A stretch of 64,000 nt of DNA, from contig NZ_BMPY01000005.1 of the NCBI RefSeq assembly GCF_014647835.1, forward strand, positions 1 to 64,000, given 5' to 3'. Shown piece after piece: positions 8,038 through 16,488 of the stretch (position 1 is the stretch's first letter; the number at the start of each line of letters is the position of its first letter). The DNA comes from Microbispora rosea subsp. aerata (lineage in GTDB: Bacteria; Actinomycetota; Actinomycetes; Streptosporangiales; Streptosporangiaceae). Below the pieces are notes generated by a model. The model saw only the letters and a program-made list of their open reading frames with translations, made no database searches and had not been told where the DNA came from. A program made the position numbers and the translations under genes.

Positions 8038-9477
8038 TCATTTGTAGACGACCGGCTTCTTCCCGGTGCCGGGGAACATCATGACCAGGAGTTCGACGGC
8101 GCCGTCCGGGGGGTCAATCGTCTGGGTCACGAGTTCGCGCCCGCGCAGGTGGACCCGGACGTGGTACGAACCCGGGCCACGGGTGAGGAGGCCTTTCAGT
8201 GCCGGTCCGTCCATGCCCTGTAGCCGCAGAGATCCGGTCGGGCTCTCGTAGCCGACTTCGACCACCTCCTCCCAGCCTCTGGTCTCCAGCGGTGGACGCC
8301 GGTTGTAGGACTCGACCGTCACACAGGCGTGCCCGACCTCGTCGGCCGCCCAGATCGCCAGCGCGCCCCGGCCGCCGCCCATCAGGTTTTTCACCAGGTC
8401 CGGGGGATCGCCCCCGTAACCGTCCTCCCAGCCGTTGATGGTCCAAAACTCGGTCCACAAGGTGGCCCGGCGCTGCCGTACCGGCCTGATCTTCGGGTGA
8501 TGCCGCGGATGCGCCGCGCAGGCCCGCTCCTTCCGCGCGACGTACGCGTCCAATTCCGCCTGCTCGCGCGCTTCCTCGGCCTCCTGGGCGCGGGCCACGG
8601 CCGGGCACAGGATCGGCAGCGCGGGCGCCAGGGACGCCTGCGGGGCCTCCTGGACTGCTCGCGCATTGATGTCGCCCCCGTGCCGGGTCGCCAGGGCGCA
8701 CAGGTGGCGCCCCTGATTCAGGAGGTCCTGGTCGGAGACGCCGTCCCACCTCTCGACCCTTGAGGCGTACAGCAGGCCATAGCCGCGGACCTCGCAGAGA
8801 AAGCGCTTATCCGCCTCGCTCAGCCCGGTGAACGTGCCGTCGCCGAACCCCGTGCAGTCAAGCTCGCGCGAGGTGCTCACCTTGCCGGGCGCGGCCGACG
8901 CCGCCGGAAGCAGGACGACCATGGTGGCCGCCAGCACGATCGTCGTCGTACGGGCGACCGGACCCCGCCGTACGTACGCGCGCCGGGGAGCGCGTACGGC
9001 GGACAGGACGAGGAGCGGCGGAACGCAGTCGTAGAGCCCCCACCCGATCTGCGCGAAGTACACCTCGGGCGGCCCCCATGCCTCCAGGCAGGTGGAGCCG
9101 CCGAGCGCCGAGTCGAGGGCCGGGAGCAGGACGTCGGGGAGGCTGAGGACGAGCAGGACGACGGCCACGCACCGGCCGATGATCCTCGCCAGTCCGGCTC
9201 GCCCTCTCCGGAGGCTCAGACACCAGCCCGCGAAGCCCAAAGCGATCAGCGGTACCCCGTCGTACGAGAACAGGGGGAAGTCGAAGACCGCATACGCGTG
9301 GGAATAGACCAGGTCGTGGATGTCCTGGCCCAGGCAGGGACCCGAGATCGGAATCACCCACATGAAGCGTTCGACGGTGTCGTCCCCGGTCAGAATCGAC
9401 GTGACCCGGAAATTCAGGGTGGGAGCCACCGCGATCAGCGCCGCCGCCGCCCAGAGCACCCATGATTGCCTCGGCAC
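8038..9477 (-). CDS. Membrane-anchored hypothetical protein
   Basis: 479 residues, family not recognised. The N-terminal half has about five hydrophobic segments (residues 5-20, 70-90, 100-120, 145-165, 180-198), the last ending in ASAAPGKVS. The C-terminal half (about 200-479) is soluble. It contains a cysteine-bearing helical stretch rich in Glu/Ala (AQEAEEAREQAELDAY) and a beta-rich end with WTEFWTINGWEDGYGG. Cysteines at about 208, 228, 262 and 285 would suit an extracytoplasmic domain. GTG 9477 is preceded by TAGTCT 8 nt upstream. Confidence 0.6.
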   Translation of the reverse strand: MPRQSWVLWAAAALIAVAPTLNFRVTSILTGDDTVERFMWVIPISGPCLGQDIHDLVYSHAYAVFDFPLFSYDGVPLIALGFAGWCLSLRRGRAGLARIIGRCVAVVLLVLSLPDVLLPALDSALGGSTCLEAWGPPEVYFAQIGWGLYDCVPPLLVLSAVRAPRRAYVRRGPVARTTTIVLAATMVVLLPAASAAPGKVSTSRELDCTGFGDGTFTGLSEADKRFLCEVRGYGLLYASRVERWDGVSDQDLLNQGRHLCALATRHGGDINARAVQEAPQASLAPALPILCPAVARAQEAEEAREQAELDAYVARKERACAAHPRHHPKIRPVRQRRATLWTEFWTINGWEDGYGGDPPDLVKNLMGGGRGALAIWAADEVGHACVTVESYNRRPPLETRGWEEVVEVGYESPTGSLRLQGMDGPALKGLLTRGPGSYHVRVHLRGRELVTQTIDPPDGAVELLVMMFPGTGKKPVVYK

Positions 9478-9669
9478 GGGAGCGAAGACTATCCGGCGCG
9501 TACGACAAACGGCCCACAGCCGGGCCCGGGGCGCCTCAACCTCCGCGATCGGGCAGAGGAACGAGTGAGAACGCGCCGGAGGGAAGCGGCCGACGCGCCC
9601 CGGCTGATCCGATTGCGGGCTCCGGGGCGACTGCGACCGTCGGGCGTCCGGGGCAGCGTGGGGGAAGAC

Positions 9670-9705
9670 GCGGAAGCCCCGGCCCCCGATGACCGGGGCT
9701 TCCGC
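9670..9705 (-). terminator. Terminator after phoU
   Basis: Perfect 13-bp stem (GCGGAAGCCCCGG at 9670-9682 with its complement at 9693-9705) and a 10-nt loop, just after the phoU stop. Confidence 0.8.
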
Positions 9706-9737
9706 GCCCCCTCGTCGCCGTCGGACAAGCCGGCGCG

Positions 9738-10397
9738 TCAGCCGGTGAGGGCGTCCGCGTCGCGCGTACCCGTGACGAGATACACGACGTCACGGGCGAC
9801 GCGTACGGCGTGGTCGGCGTACCGCTCGTAGTAGCGCCCGGCGAGCGTGATGTCGATCGCGGCCTCGATGCCGTGCTCCCAGTCCTTGGAGAGCAGGACG
9901 CGGAACAGCCGGCGGTGGCGGCGGTCCATCGCGTCGTCGTCGTCCTCCAGCTCCTTGGCGAGGCCGATGTCGCGGGAGGCGATGCAGCTGCCCGCCTTGG
10001 TGATCAGGTTCTCGGCGATGGCGCCCATCTCGACGAACGTGTCGCGCAGCTCGGCCGGGATGGCGGACTCCGGGTGGCGCATCCGGGCGAGCTTGGCGAT
10101 GTGCTCGGCCAGGTCGCCCATGCGCTCCAGGTCGGCGGCCATCCGCAGGGCGGTGATGACGGTGCGCAGGTCGACCGCCACCGGCTGCTGCGTGGCCATC
10201 AACTCGAAGATCGAGGCCTCGAGCTCCTGGTGCAGCCGGTCGACCTCGGCGTCCTGGGAAATGACGCTCTCCGCCAGCTGCAGGTCGGCGTCGAGCAGGG
10301 CGGTCGTCCCCCTCGACATGGCCGACCGCACCAGACGGGTCATCTCCACCAGGCGGTCGGTCAGGGCCGCAAGCTCTTCGTGATAGGCGTCGCGCAT
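9738..10397 (-). CDS. phoU: Phosphate-signalling protein PhoU
   Basis: 219 residues, two PhoU three-helix repeats with the metal-binding ELE/ERMGDLAEHI motifs (first at about residues 90-104) and RYYERYADHAV near 190. It is a negative modulator linking Pst transport to the histidine kinase. Divergent from the senX3/phoR–regX3/phoP operon, the arrangement seen in Streptomyces. Its promoter region holds PHO boxes. Confidence 0.94.
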   Translation of the reverse strand: MRDAYHEELAALTDRLVEMTRLVRSAMSRGTTALLDADLQLAESVISQDAEVDRLHQELEASIFELMATQQPVAVDLRTVITALRMAADLERMGDLAEHIAKLARMRHPESAIPAELRDTFVEMGAIAENLITKAGSCIASRDIGLAKELEDDDDAMDRRHRRLFRVLLSKDWEHGIEAAIDITLAGRYYERYADHAVRVARDVVYLVTGTRDADALTG

Positions 10398-10416
10398 GGC
10401 CGCCACGCTACGCGCG

Positions 10417-10449
10417 GGTCGATGAACGAAACTCGACCGCCGGATGAAC
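10417..10449 (-). promoter_or_regulatory. PHO boxes between phoU and senX3/phoR
   Basis: Read on the minus strand there are three adjacent 11-bp units: GTTCATCCGGC, GGTCGAGTTTC and GTTCATCGACC. The outer two repeat GTTCATC exactly 22 bp apart. This is the direct-repeat architecture of Streptomyces PhoP operators (consensus near GTTCACC). It lies between the divergent start codons and can serve both. Confidence 0.75.
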
Positions 10450-10508
10450 TTTTCCGGAAACAGAGCGTCGTGCCAGGTCGGGCAGGTGGAAGAACCGGAA
10501 ATGCCGCC

Positions 10509-10514
10509 TAGGCT
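10509..10514 (+). promoter_or_regulatory. -10 element of senX3/phoR (leaderless)
   Basis: TAGGCT, then exactly 7 nt, then GTG 10522. Confidence 0.45.
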
Positions 10515-10521
10515 GCTGAAT

Positions 10522-11691
10522 GTGAACGAGTTGCTGGCGAGTCTGGCGGCGATGGGCGGATTCGTCGCCGGCTCCTTCGTCATGCTCGCGATCCGACGGC
10601 AGATGGACAAACCTCCCGCGCCGGAGCCGGCGGACGACGGCCTGCCTCCCGGGGTGGCGTCGGTGCTCGCCGTGCTGCCCTCCTCGGCGGTCGTCCTCGA
10701 CCGGGAAGATCGCGTGCTGCGCGCCAGCTCGGCCGCGCGGGCCTTTGGCCTCGTACGCGGCGAGTCCCTCATGGCCGCCGAACTGCTCGCGCTGGCCAGG
10801 AAGGTCCGCAGGGACGGCGAGATACGGGAAAGCGAGATAGAGACGGCGGGCCGCAAGTTCGGGCAGGAGTCCACGTCGTTCGCGGTGCGGGTGGCTCCGC
10901 TCGGCACCAACGGGCAGGTGCTCGTGCTCGCGGAGGACCAGACCGAACGGCAACGCGTCGAGGCGGTGCGCCGGGACTTCGTCGCGAACGTCAGCCACGA
11001 GCTCAAGACGCCGGTCGGCGCGCTGAGCCTGCTCGCCGAGACCATTCAGGACGCGGCCGACGACCCCGAGGCCGTGAAGCGGTTCGCCGGCCGGATGCAG
11101 CACGAGGCGGCCCGCCTGACGTACCTGGTGCAAGATCTGATCACGCTGTCGCGGATCCAGGGCGGCGAGCCCATCCCGGCGCCCGCGCAGGTGCCGGTCG
11201 ACGAGGCTGTCCACGAGGCCATCGACCGGTGCAACACGAAAGCCTCGGCGAAGGACATCACACTTGTCGCGGGCGGCACCGAGGGCCTCAAGGTCTGGGG
11301 CGACGAGGAGCTGCTCGTCACCGCGCTGCGCAACCTCATCGACAACGCCGTCGCCTACAGCCCCGAGCACACCCGCGTCGTGATCAGCGCCAGGCCGGCC
11401 GGGAACGCCGTCGAGGTGAGCGTGAGCGACCAGGGCATCGGCATCCCGGAGAGCGCCCAGGAGCGCATCTTCGAGCGCTTCTTCCGGGTCGACGCCGCCC
11501 GGTCGCGGGCCACCGGAGGCACCGGTCTCGGTCTCGCGATAGTCAAACACGTGGCGGTCGCGCACGGCGGCGAGGTCACGGTGTGGAGCAAAGAGGGCTC
11601 CGGTTCGACCTTCACTCTTCGCCTTCCCGCGTTCGGCGGTCAGGCGGTCCCCGTACCAAGCACGACCATTCCCCAGGAGGCCGCTAAGTGA
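10522..11691 (+). CDS. phoR: Phosphate sensor histidine kinase SenX3/PhoR
   Basis: 389 residues. One N-terminal membrane segment (about 5-25), a PAS-like domain (45-130), the HisKA H-box with NVSHELKTPVG (phospho-His159), then HATPase_c with N-box NLIDNAVAYS, G1 DQGIGIP and G2 GGTGLGLAIVKH. GTG 10522 is chosen because a -10 hexamer precedes it by 7 nt and Streptomyces PhoR begins at the same point; ATG 10501 is the alternative. The stop overlaps the response-regulator start (GTGA). Confidence 0.93.
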   Translation: MNELLASLAAMGGFVAGSFVMLAIRRQMDKPPAPEPADDGLPPGVASVLAVLPSSAVVLDREDRVLRASSAARAFGLVRGESLMAAELLALARKVRRDGEIRESEIETAGRKFGQESTSFAVRVAPLGTNGQVLVLAEDQTERQRVEAVRRDFVANVSHELKTPVGALSLLAETIQDAADDPEAVKRFAGRMQHEAARLTYLVQDLITLSRIQGGEPIPAPAQVPVDEAVHEAIDRCNTKASAKDITLVAGGTEGLKVWGDEELLVTALRNLIDNAVAYSPEHTRVVISARPAGNAVEVSVSDQGIGIPESAQERIFERFFRVDAARSRATGGTGLGLAIVKHVAVAHGGEVTVWSKEGSGSTFTLRLPAFGGQAVPVPSTTIPQEAAK

Positions 11692-12377
11692 CTCGGGTAC
11701 TCGTCGTCGAGGACGAGGAGTCGTTCTCGGACGCCTTGTCGTACATGCTCAGGAAGGAGGGGTTCGAGGTCGCGGTGGCGGCCACCGGGCCCGAGGCCCT
11801 GGACGTGTTCGACCGCAACGGCGCCGACCTCGTCCTGCTCGACCTGATGCTCCCTGGCCTGCCCGGAACCGAGGTGTGCCGCTCGCTGCGGCAGCGGTCC
11901 AAGGTGCCCGTGATCATGCTGACGGCCAAGGACAGCGAGATCGACAAGGTCGTCGGGCTGGAGCTGGGCGCCGACGACTACGTGACCAAGCCGTTCTCGT
12001 CGCGCGAGCTGGTGGCGCGCATCCGCGCGGTGCTGCGCAGGCAGGGCGACGTCGAGGAGGTGGAGTCGGCCGTCCTGACCGGTGGACCGGTCCGCATGGA
12101 CGTCGACCGGCACATCGTGGCGGTGCGCGGTCAGCAGGTGCAGCTTCCGCTGAAGGAGTTCGAGCTGCTCGAGGTGCTGCTGCGCAACGCCGGGCGCGTG
12201 CTCACCCGCGGCCAGCTCATCGACCGGGTCTGGGGCGCCGACTACGTGGGCGACACCAAGACGCTCGACGTGCACGTGAAGCGGCTGCGGGCCAAGGTCG
12301 AGGCCGACCCGTCCAACCCCCGCTGCATCCTCACCGTACGGGGCCTGGGCTACAAGTTCGACCCCGCCGACGACTGA
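11688..12377 (+). CDS. phoP: Phosphate response regulator RegX3/PhoP
   Basis: 229 residues, OmpR/PhoB family. Receiver domain 1-120 with phospho-acceptor Asp52 (LVLLDLMLPG), Thr at MLTAKD and Lys at VTKPFS. Winged-helix DNA-binding domain 130-227 (LTRGQLIDRVWG, DVHVKRLRAKVE). GTG start overlaps the kinase stop. It would bind the PHO boxes upstream of this operon and activate phosphate-starvation genes. Confidence 0.95.
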   Translation: MTRVLVVEDEESFSDALSYMLRKEGFEVAVAATGPEALDVFDRNGADLVLLDLMLPGLPGTEVCRSLRQRSKVPVIMLTAKDSEIDKVVGLELGADDYVTKPFSSRELVARIRAVLRRQGDVEEVESAVLTGGPVRMDVDRHIVAVRGQQVQLPLKEFELLEVLLRNAGRVLTRGQLIDRVWGADYVGDTKTLDVHVKRLRAKVEADPSNPRCILTVRGLGYKFDPADD

Positions 12378-12475
12378 TCCGCACGGCTGCGTCCGTACGG
12401 TTGAGTCCGTACGCCTGAGTTCGCGCGGCTGAATTCGTACGGCCCGGCTAAGGCCCGTACGGCATCGCCGACGAA

Positions 12476-12508
12476 AGGAGCCCCCGTCCGGGCCGGACGG
12501 GGGCTCCT
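12476..12508. terminator. Bidirectional terminator
   Basis: Perfect 15-bp stem (12476-12490 with 12494-12508, AGGAGCCCCCGTCCG arm) and a 3-nt loop, between the convergent phoP and lipoprotein genes. Confidence 0.85.
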
Positions 12509-12527
12509 CGCGCGTCTACGCGATCGC

Positions 12528-13172
12528 TCAGTGGGTGCTCTCGGCGGTCGACTCGGCCGACTCGGTGGCCTCGGGGCTCGCGGCGTCCGACGGCGCCTGG
12601 CTCTCGGTGGCGGCCGGCGAGGCCGCCGGCGTGGTGGCCGGCGCGGGCGGCAGCGTCGCGTACTCGCGGCTGCGGGTGACGACCGGCACGTTGAGCGCGA
12701 CGTCGCCGGCGTTCTTGAACTGAAGCGTGAGCTTGATGGTCTCCCCGCCGCGCAGCGGCGTCTTCAGGCCGTCGACGGTGACCCCGGGGGTCTTGGCGAG
12801 CGTGCCCGGCTGCAGGTCGATGGGGTTCGGCACCGTGACGGCGGTGGCCTTCTGCTCCTCCGGCACGATGCTGGTCAGCTGGTCGGCGGTCCCCGTGCTG
12901 TTCAGGAGAGTCAGGTAGAGCGACGCCGACCCGCCCGCGGCGAGCTGCTGGCCCGAGTCCGGCCCGAGGATGAACGCCTGCGGGATCATGACGCCGTTCT
13001 TGCCGTAAGCCTTGTCGGCGCCGTCACCGTCGTAGAGGACGCCTGCCTCGCTCGGGGCGTACGGCGCGTTGGTGTTGGCGTCGAAACCGGCGCCACACGC
13101 GGCCAGTGCAGGGATGGCGGCGGCGAGGAGCGCGGCAACGGCGATCGCCCTGCGACGGCTGCTGCTGGTCAC
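12528..13172 (-). CDS. Putative lipoprotein with Ig-like copper-chaperone-type fold
   Basis: 214 residues. Signal peptide with lipobox LAAC (cleavage before Cys at about residue 26). A beta-sandwich domain (about 45-170; LYLTLLNSTGTADQLTSI, GETIKLTLQFKNAG) resembles the PCu(A)C/DUF461-like layout of actinobacterial secreted proteins, but I see no clear Met/His copper motif. The tail of about 40 residues is Ala/Ser/Glu/Pro-rich and low in complexity. GTG start with AAGGAG upstream. Surface-anchored; function unknown. Conserved position downstream of phoP in streptomycetes. Confidence 0.75.
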   Translation of the reverse strand: MTSSSRRRAIAVAALLAAAIPALAACGAGFDANTNAPYAPSEAGVLYDGDGADKAYGKNGVMIPQAFILGPDSGQQLAAGGSASLYLTLLNSTGTADQLTSIVPEEQKATAVTVPNPIDLQPGTLAKTPGVTVDGLKTPLRGGETIKLTLQFKNAGDVALNVPVVTRSREYATLPPAPATTPAASPAATESQAPSDAASPEATESAESTAESTH

Positions 13173-13343
13173 GGTTCGAGGTCTCCTTGGTACGCACGTG
13201 TATGGGCAGCAATCACCTTATCCGCGCCGCTCACCGGTCCGGCGTCGGCTCCCGGTCCTCGCGCCGCAGCAGTGCAGGTCACCCGGTATGTCCAAAATGC
13301 CGATTCACAGAGTGGACGGGTTGTCAAGCCCCAAAACGAGGCT

Positions 13344-13372
13344 TTGACCTGCAGTTATGTTCCTTTCACTGT
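13344..13372 (+). promoter_or_regulatory. Candidate carD promoter
   Basis: TTGACC (13344-13349), 17-bp spacer and CACTGT (13367-13372), giving a leader of about 50 nt before carD. A second possible -10 is TACCCT at 13396-13401. Confidence 0.4.
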
Positions 13373-13429
13373 TCCGGGAGGCGGTAACCGCGTGGTACCC
13401 TGGAGTACAGCGGAAGGGGTACTCGTCAC

Positions 13430-13912
13430 ATGACTTTCCAGGTCGGCGACACTGTCGTCTACCCCCACCATGGGGCTGCTCGGATCGAGGCCATCACGAC
13501 CCGAACCATCAAAGGTGAGGAAAAGACCTACCTGGTGCTGAAGGTCGACAAGGGCGACCTGACCGTACAGGTACCAGCGGAGAACGCCGAGCTCGTCGGT
13601 GTGCGCGACGTCGTCGGCCAGGAGGGGCTCGAGCGGGTGTTCGACGTGCTGCGCATGCCGCACACGGAGGAGCCCACCAACTGGTCCCGCCGCTACAAGG
13701 CGAACCTTGAGAAGCTGGCGTCGGGGGACGTCAACAAGGTGGCCGAGGTGGTGCGCGACCTGTGGCGGCGCGACAAGGAGCGCGGCCTGTCCGCCGGTGA
13801 GAAGCGCATGCTCGCCAAGGCTCGTCAGATCCTCGTCAGCGAGCTCGCGCTGGCCGAGAAGACCAACGAGGACAAGGCCGAGGCCCTGCTCGACGAGGTG
13901 CTGAACTCCTGA
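13430..13912 (+). CDS. carD: CarD-family RNA polymerase-binding regulator
   Basis: 160 residues, full-length CarD. The N-terminal RNAP-interaction domain (about 1-60; [20 protein letters not shown]) binds the beta subunit. The C-terminal helical domain (65-155), including the basic tip and Trp ([13 protein letters not shown]), contacts the upstream edge of the -10 bubble. It stabilises open complexes, notably at rRNA promoters. Followed after 17 nt by ispF. Confidence 0.95.
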   Translation: MTFQVGDTVVYPHHGAARIEAITTRTIKGEEKTYLVLKVDKGDLTVQVPAENAELVGVRDVVGQEGLERVFDVLRMPHTEEPTNWSRRYKANLEKLASGDVNKVAEVVRDLWRRDKERGLSAGEKRMLAKARQILVSELALAEKTNEDKAEALLDEVLNS

Positions 13913-13929
13913 ACATCACATCGCCAAGG

Positions 13930-14388
13930 GTGGGCGTCGGAGTCGATGTCCACCCTTTCGCGTCCGGCAGGGAGCTCCACCTCGCCGGACTGTTCTGGCC
14001 GGGTGAGACCGGGCTGGCCGGGCACTCCGACGGCGACGCGGCGGCGCACGCCTGCTGCGACGCGCTGCTGTCGGCCGCCGGGCTCGGCGACGTGGGCGCG
14101 CTCTTCGGCACCTCCGACCCCCGCTGGGCGGGCGCCGCGGGCGTGACCCTGCTGGAGGAGGCGGCCCGCCAGGTGCGTGCGGCAGGCTTCGAGATCGGCA
14201 ATCTGGCCGTTCAGATCATCGGAAACCGGCCGAAGATCGCGCCTCGCCGTGCGGAGGCGGAGAAGGCCCTCGGGGCCGCCGCGGGCGCGCCGGTGAGCGT
14301 CAGCGCGACCACGACCGACGGTCTCGGCCTGACCGGTCGTGGCGAGGGCGTGGCGGCCATCGCGACCGCCTTGATCCTCCCGGCATGA
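13930..14388 (+). CDS. ispF: 2-C-methyl-D-erythritol 2,4-cyclodiphosphate synthase
   Basis: 152 residues. It converts CDP-ME-2-phosphate to MEcPP in the MEP isoprenoid pathway as a trimer. Metal site GVDVHPF (residues 4-10), [10 protein letters not shown] (about 31-40) and the C-terminal [12 protein letters not shown] are diagnostic. GTG 13930 lies 17 nt after carD. The usual partner ispD, normally between carD and ispF, is absent here. Confidence 0.95.
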   Translation: MGVGVDVHPFASGRELHLAGLFWPGETGLAGHSDGDAAAHACCDALLSAAGLGDVGALFGTSDPRWAGAAGVTLLEEAARQVRAAGFEIGNLAVQIIGNRPKIAPRRAEAEKALGAAAGAPVSVSATTTDGLGLTGRGEGVAAIATALILPA

Positions 14389-14449
14389 ATGTTCCGTTCC
14401 AATCGGACATGCCAACCTGAATGAGACCCGGAGCGTCTCACTAACACGT

Positions 14450-14491
14450 GGGCGGTGGCTCGAATCAAGGCGCGGAATCGAGCCGCCGCCC
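14450..14491 (+). terminator. Terminator after ispF
   Basis: 14-bp stem with one G·T pair (GGGCGGTGGCTCGA / TCGAGCCGCCGCCC), 14-nt loop, followed by a T-rich stretch (TCTTTCTTGTTT). Confidence 0.75.
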
Positions 14492-14579
14492 TCTTTCTTG
14501 TTTCCTGGCGCGCATATTCCCCTCCCTTGGGGTACCGACAGTTCGAGGATGAAAGGGTCACCCTCGACGGGAGGTCGAT

Positions 14580-14849
14580 ATGACAATCGAGTCCATTCTC
14601 GGCGCCATCGTCATCGGTGCGGTCATCGGCGGTCTGGGCCGGCTGCTCCTGCCGGGCCGTCAGCCGATCGGCTGGCTGCTGACGATCGTCGTCGGCATCG
14701 TCGCGGCGCTCATCGGCACCGCGATCGCCCAGGTCATGGGAGTCGCCACGACGCGGGGCATCGATTGGATCGAGCTCATCATGCAGGTCGTTCTCGCCGT
14801 CGTCGGTGTCGGCATCGTCGCCGGCCTCAAGCGAGGGTCACGGGCCTAA
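14580..14849 (+). CDS. GlsB/YeaQ/YmgE-family stress-response membrane protein
   Basis: 89 residues, three membrane helices (about 5-22, 32-52, 65-83) with the glycine-rich pattern AVIGGLGRLLLPG and VVGIVAALIG of the transglycosylase-associated (YeaQ) family. GGGAGG precedes ATG 14580. Often induced by general stress. Free-standing gene, bounded by terminators. Confidence 0.88.
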   Translation: MTIESILGAIVIGAVIGGLGRLLLPGRQPIGWLLTIVVGIVAALIGTAIAQVMGVATTRGIDWIELIMQVVLAVVGVGIVAGLKRGSRA

Positions 14850-14890
14850 GGCACTCGCTCGACAGGGCGGCCCCCGCCCTCACCCCCGTA

Positions 14891-14942
14891 CAGCGCGCGT
14901 GGGCCCGGCCGGCGGGGAAGCCGGGCGGGCCCACGCGCGCTG
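14891..14942. terminator. Bidirectional terminator
   Basis: 17-bp perfect stem (14891-14907 with 14926-14942, outer arm CAGCGCGCGTGGGCCCG), between the convergent YeaQ-like and DUF2637 genes. Confidence 0.8.
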
Positions 14943-14955
14943 TGCTGCGATGCCG

Positions 14956-16488
14956 TCAGGCGGGAGGGCGGGGCGTGCTGCGCATCCGGCCCGACGGGGG
15001 CGCGATCGGCACGGTGCCCTCCTCGGGCCCCTCCTCGCGTGCTTCCCCGGCTTGCGGCGCGCCCTGATCGCCGCTCTCCACGGCGGACGGCCCGCGCCCG
15101 CCGCCCTGCTCCGCGGGGTCGGCGCTGTCCGGGGCATGCGCGGGATCAGGCACGTCTTTGATCTGGCGCAGTGGTTGCGTGTCGACGCCCGCCTCGTCCT
15201 CGGGCCGCGCGGGCTCGATGCCGGAAGGCTTCTCCGGCTTCGGACGAGGATGGACGAGGACATCGCCGGTGCGCGGCCGTACGAGGTCACCCCAGCGCAC
15301 GGGGCGGTTGCGGCGCGGCTGCGCCGGGTGGTCGTCCGTCTCGGCAGGAGAAGGTGCCGTCGGTGCGGGCTGGGCGGGTGTCTCGGCGGCGACGGGCTCC
15401 GCCTCGCGGGCGTACTCGTCCGTAACCGTTTGCACAGCCGTTTCCGTGACAGCCTCCGTGGCCGTTTCCGCGGCCGGGTCGGTGGCGGTTTCCGTCACGG
15501 GTGCCGGAGGAGCCGACTCGGCGGGCGGCGTCACGGACGGCGTACGGTGGGCCGCCGTCGGAGGCACGGTCGGCGGGGTTTCAGGCTCGCCCTGTTCAGG
15601 GCTCGGTGCCTGATCCGCCGCCTGATGCGGTGTCGTCTCCGATCCGGCCTCGGCGGCGGCTTCCGCACGCGCGCCGGGCGACAGCCGTACGCCGTCCTCG
15701 TCGGAGTCCGCGGCGACAGGGCGTGTCGCGGTGGGCTCGTCCTCGGCCCGGGAAGGGGCGGCGGGCGACGGCGGGGCGTGCTCGGGCGGCGCGACGGTCT
15801 CGGAGACCGGGCCGACCGGCGCCGGGGGCACGTAGCTCCGGGGTGCCACGGCCTCGGGGACCGGTTGCAGGGGCGGCGCGCCGCGTTCCTGGGTCACCCG
15901 CGCGGGCTCCCGTACGGGTGCCGGATAGGCGTCGGTGACGGCGGCCCGGCGGCCCCGCTCGCCGTCGAACGGCACCAGATCGTCGTCGGAGTCGTCGTCG
16001 TCCAGGTCGGCACGGTTCGTACGCACATGCTTCAGCAGGAGCAGCAGCAGCCACAGCCCGATGGCGAGCATCACCCAGGGCAGCAGCGCGACGACGAGAG
16101 TGGTGACCTCGGAGTCGAAGGAGACGCCGACGGCGGTCGCGGCGTTCGCGGCGGCGGCCGACGCGAGGAGCACGATCAGGACGAAGCCCGCCTGTAACCG
16201 CACCAGGAAACGCGCGCCCCGCAGCAGCGGCACGCTGACCAGGGCGACGATCAGCAGGACGTCGAAGGCCGTGGGATACAGGTAGGCGAGCTGCGGCTCG
16301 GCCTGCCCGGTGACCGCCAGAGCCCGCAGGTCGTCGAAGGACAGCGCGCAAGCCACCCCCGCGAGCACCGCGAGAGCCGCGCCCGCGAGACCGATGGCCA
16401 GGCGGTGCAGCACCAGCGGGATTCCTGAGGGGGTGTTTCGGGACGGGCGGGAGGCCGTGCCTGCCGCGCCGGGGGGAGTCACGTCCAT
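14956..16488 (-). CDS. DUF2637-like membrane protein with long disordered tail
   Basis: 510 residues. Four hydrophobic segments in the first 155 residues (LAIGLAGAALAVLAGVACAL, LYPTAFDVLLIVALVSVPLL, FVLIVLLASAAAA, WVMLAIGLWLLLLLLKHV) resemble DUF2637 proteins of actinomycetes, known from transfer/cell-division-related loci. Residues about 165-510 are Pro/Glu/Ala/Thr-rich and probably disordered, with repeated ETATE-type stretches and an RPVRWGDLVRPRTGDVL block near 400. Cytoplasmic tail; function unknown. Confidence 0.72.
   Translation of the reverse strand: MDVTPPGAAGTASRPSRNTPSGIPLVLHRLAIGLAGAALAVLAGVACALSFDDLRALAVTGQAEPQLAYLYPTAFDVLLIVALVSVPLLRGARFLVRLQAGFVLIVLLASAAAANAATAVGVSFDSEVTTLVVALLPWVMLAIGLWLLLLLLKHVRTNRADLDDDDSDDDLVPFDGERGRRAAVTDAYPAPVREPARVTQERGAPPLQPVPEAVAPRSYVPPAPVGPVSETVAPPEHAPPSPAAPSRAEDEPTATRPVAADSDEDGVRLSPGARAEAAAEAGSETTPHQAADQAPSPEQGEPETPPTVPPTAAHRTPSVTPPAESAPPAPVTETATDPAAETATEAVTETAVQTVTDEYAREAEPVAAETPAQPAPTAPSPAETDDHPAQPRRNRPVRWGDLVRPRTGDVLVHPRPKPEKPSGIEPARPEDEAGVDTQPLRQIKDVPDPAHAPDSADPAEQGGGRGPSAVESGDQGAPQAGEAREEGPEEGTVPIAPPSGRMRSTPRPPA

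Noticed and set aside
13373-13429. SigR-type (GGAAT–N18–GTT) promoter at carD
   Set aside because: No correctly spaced pair; TTGACC–N17–CACTGT fits better.
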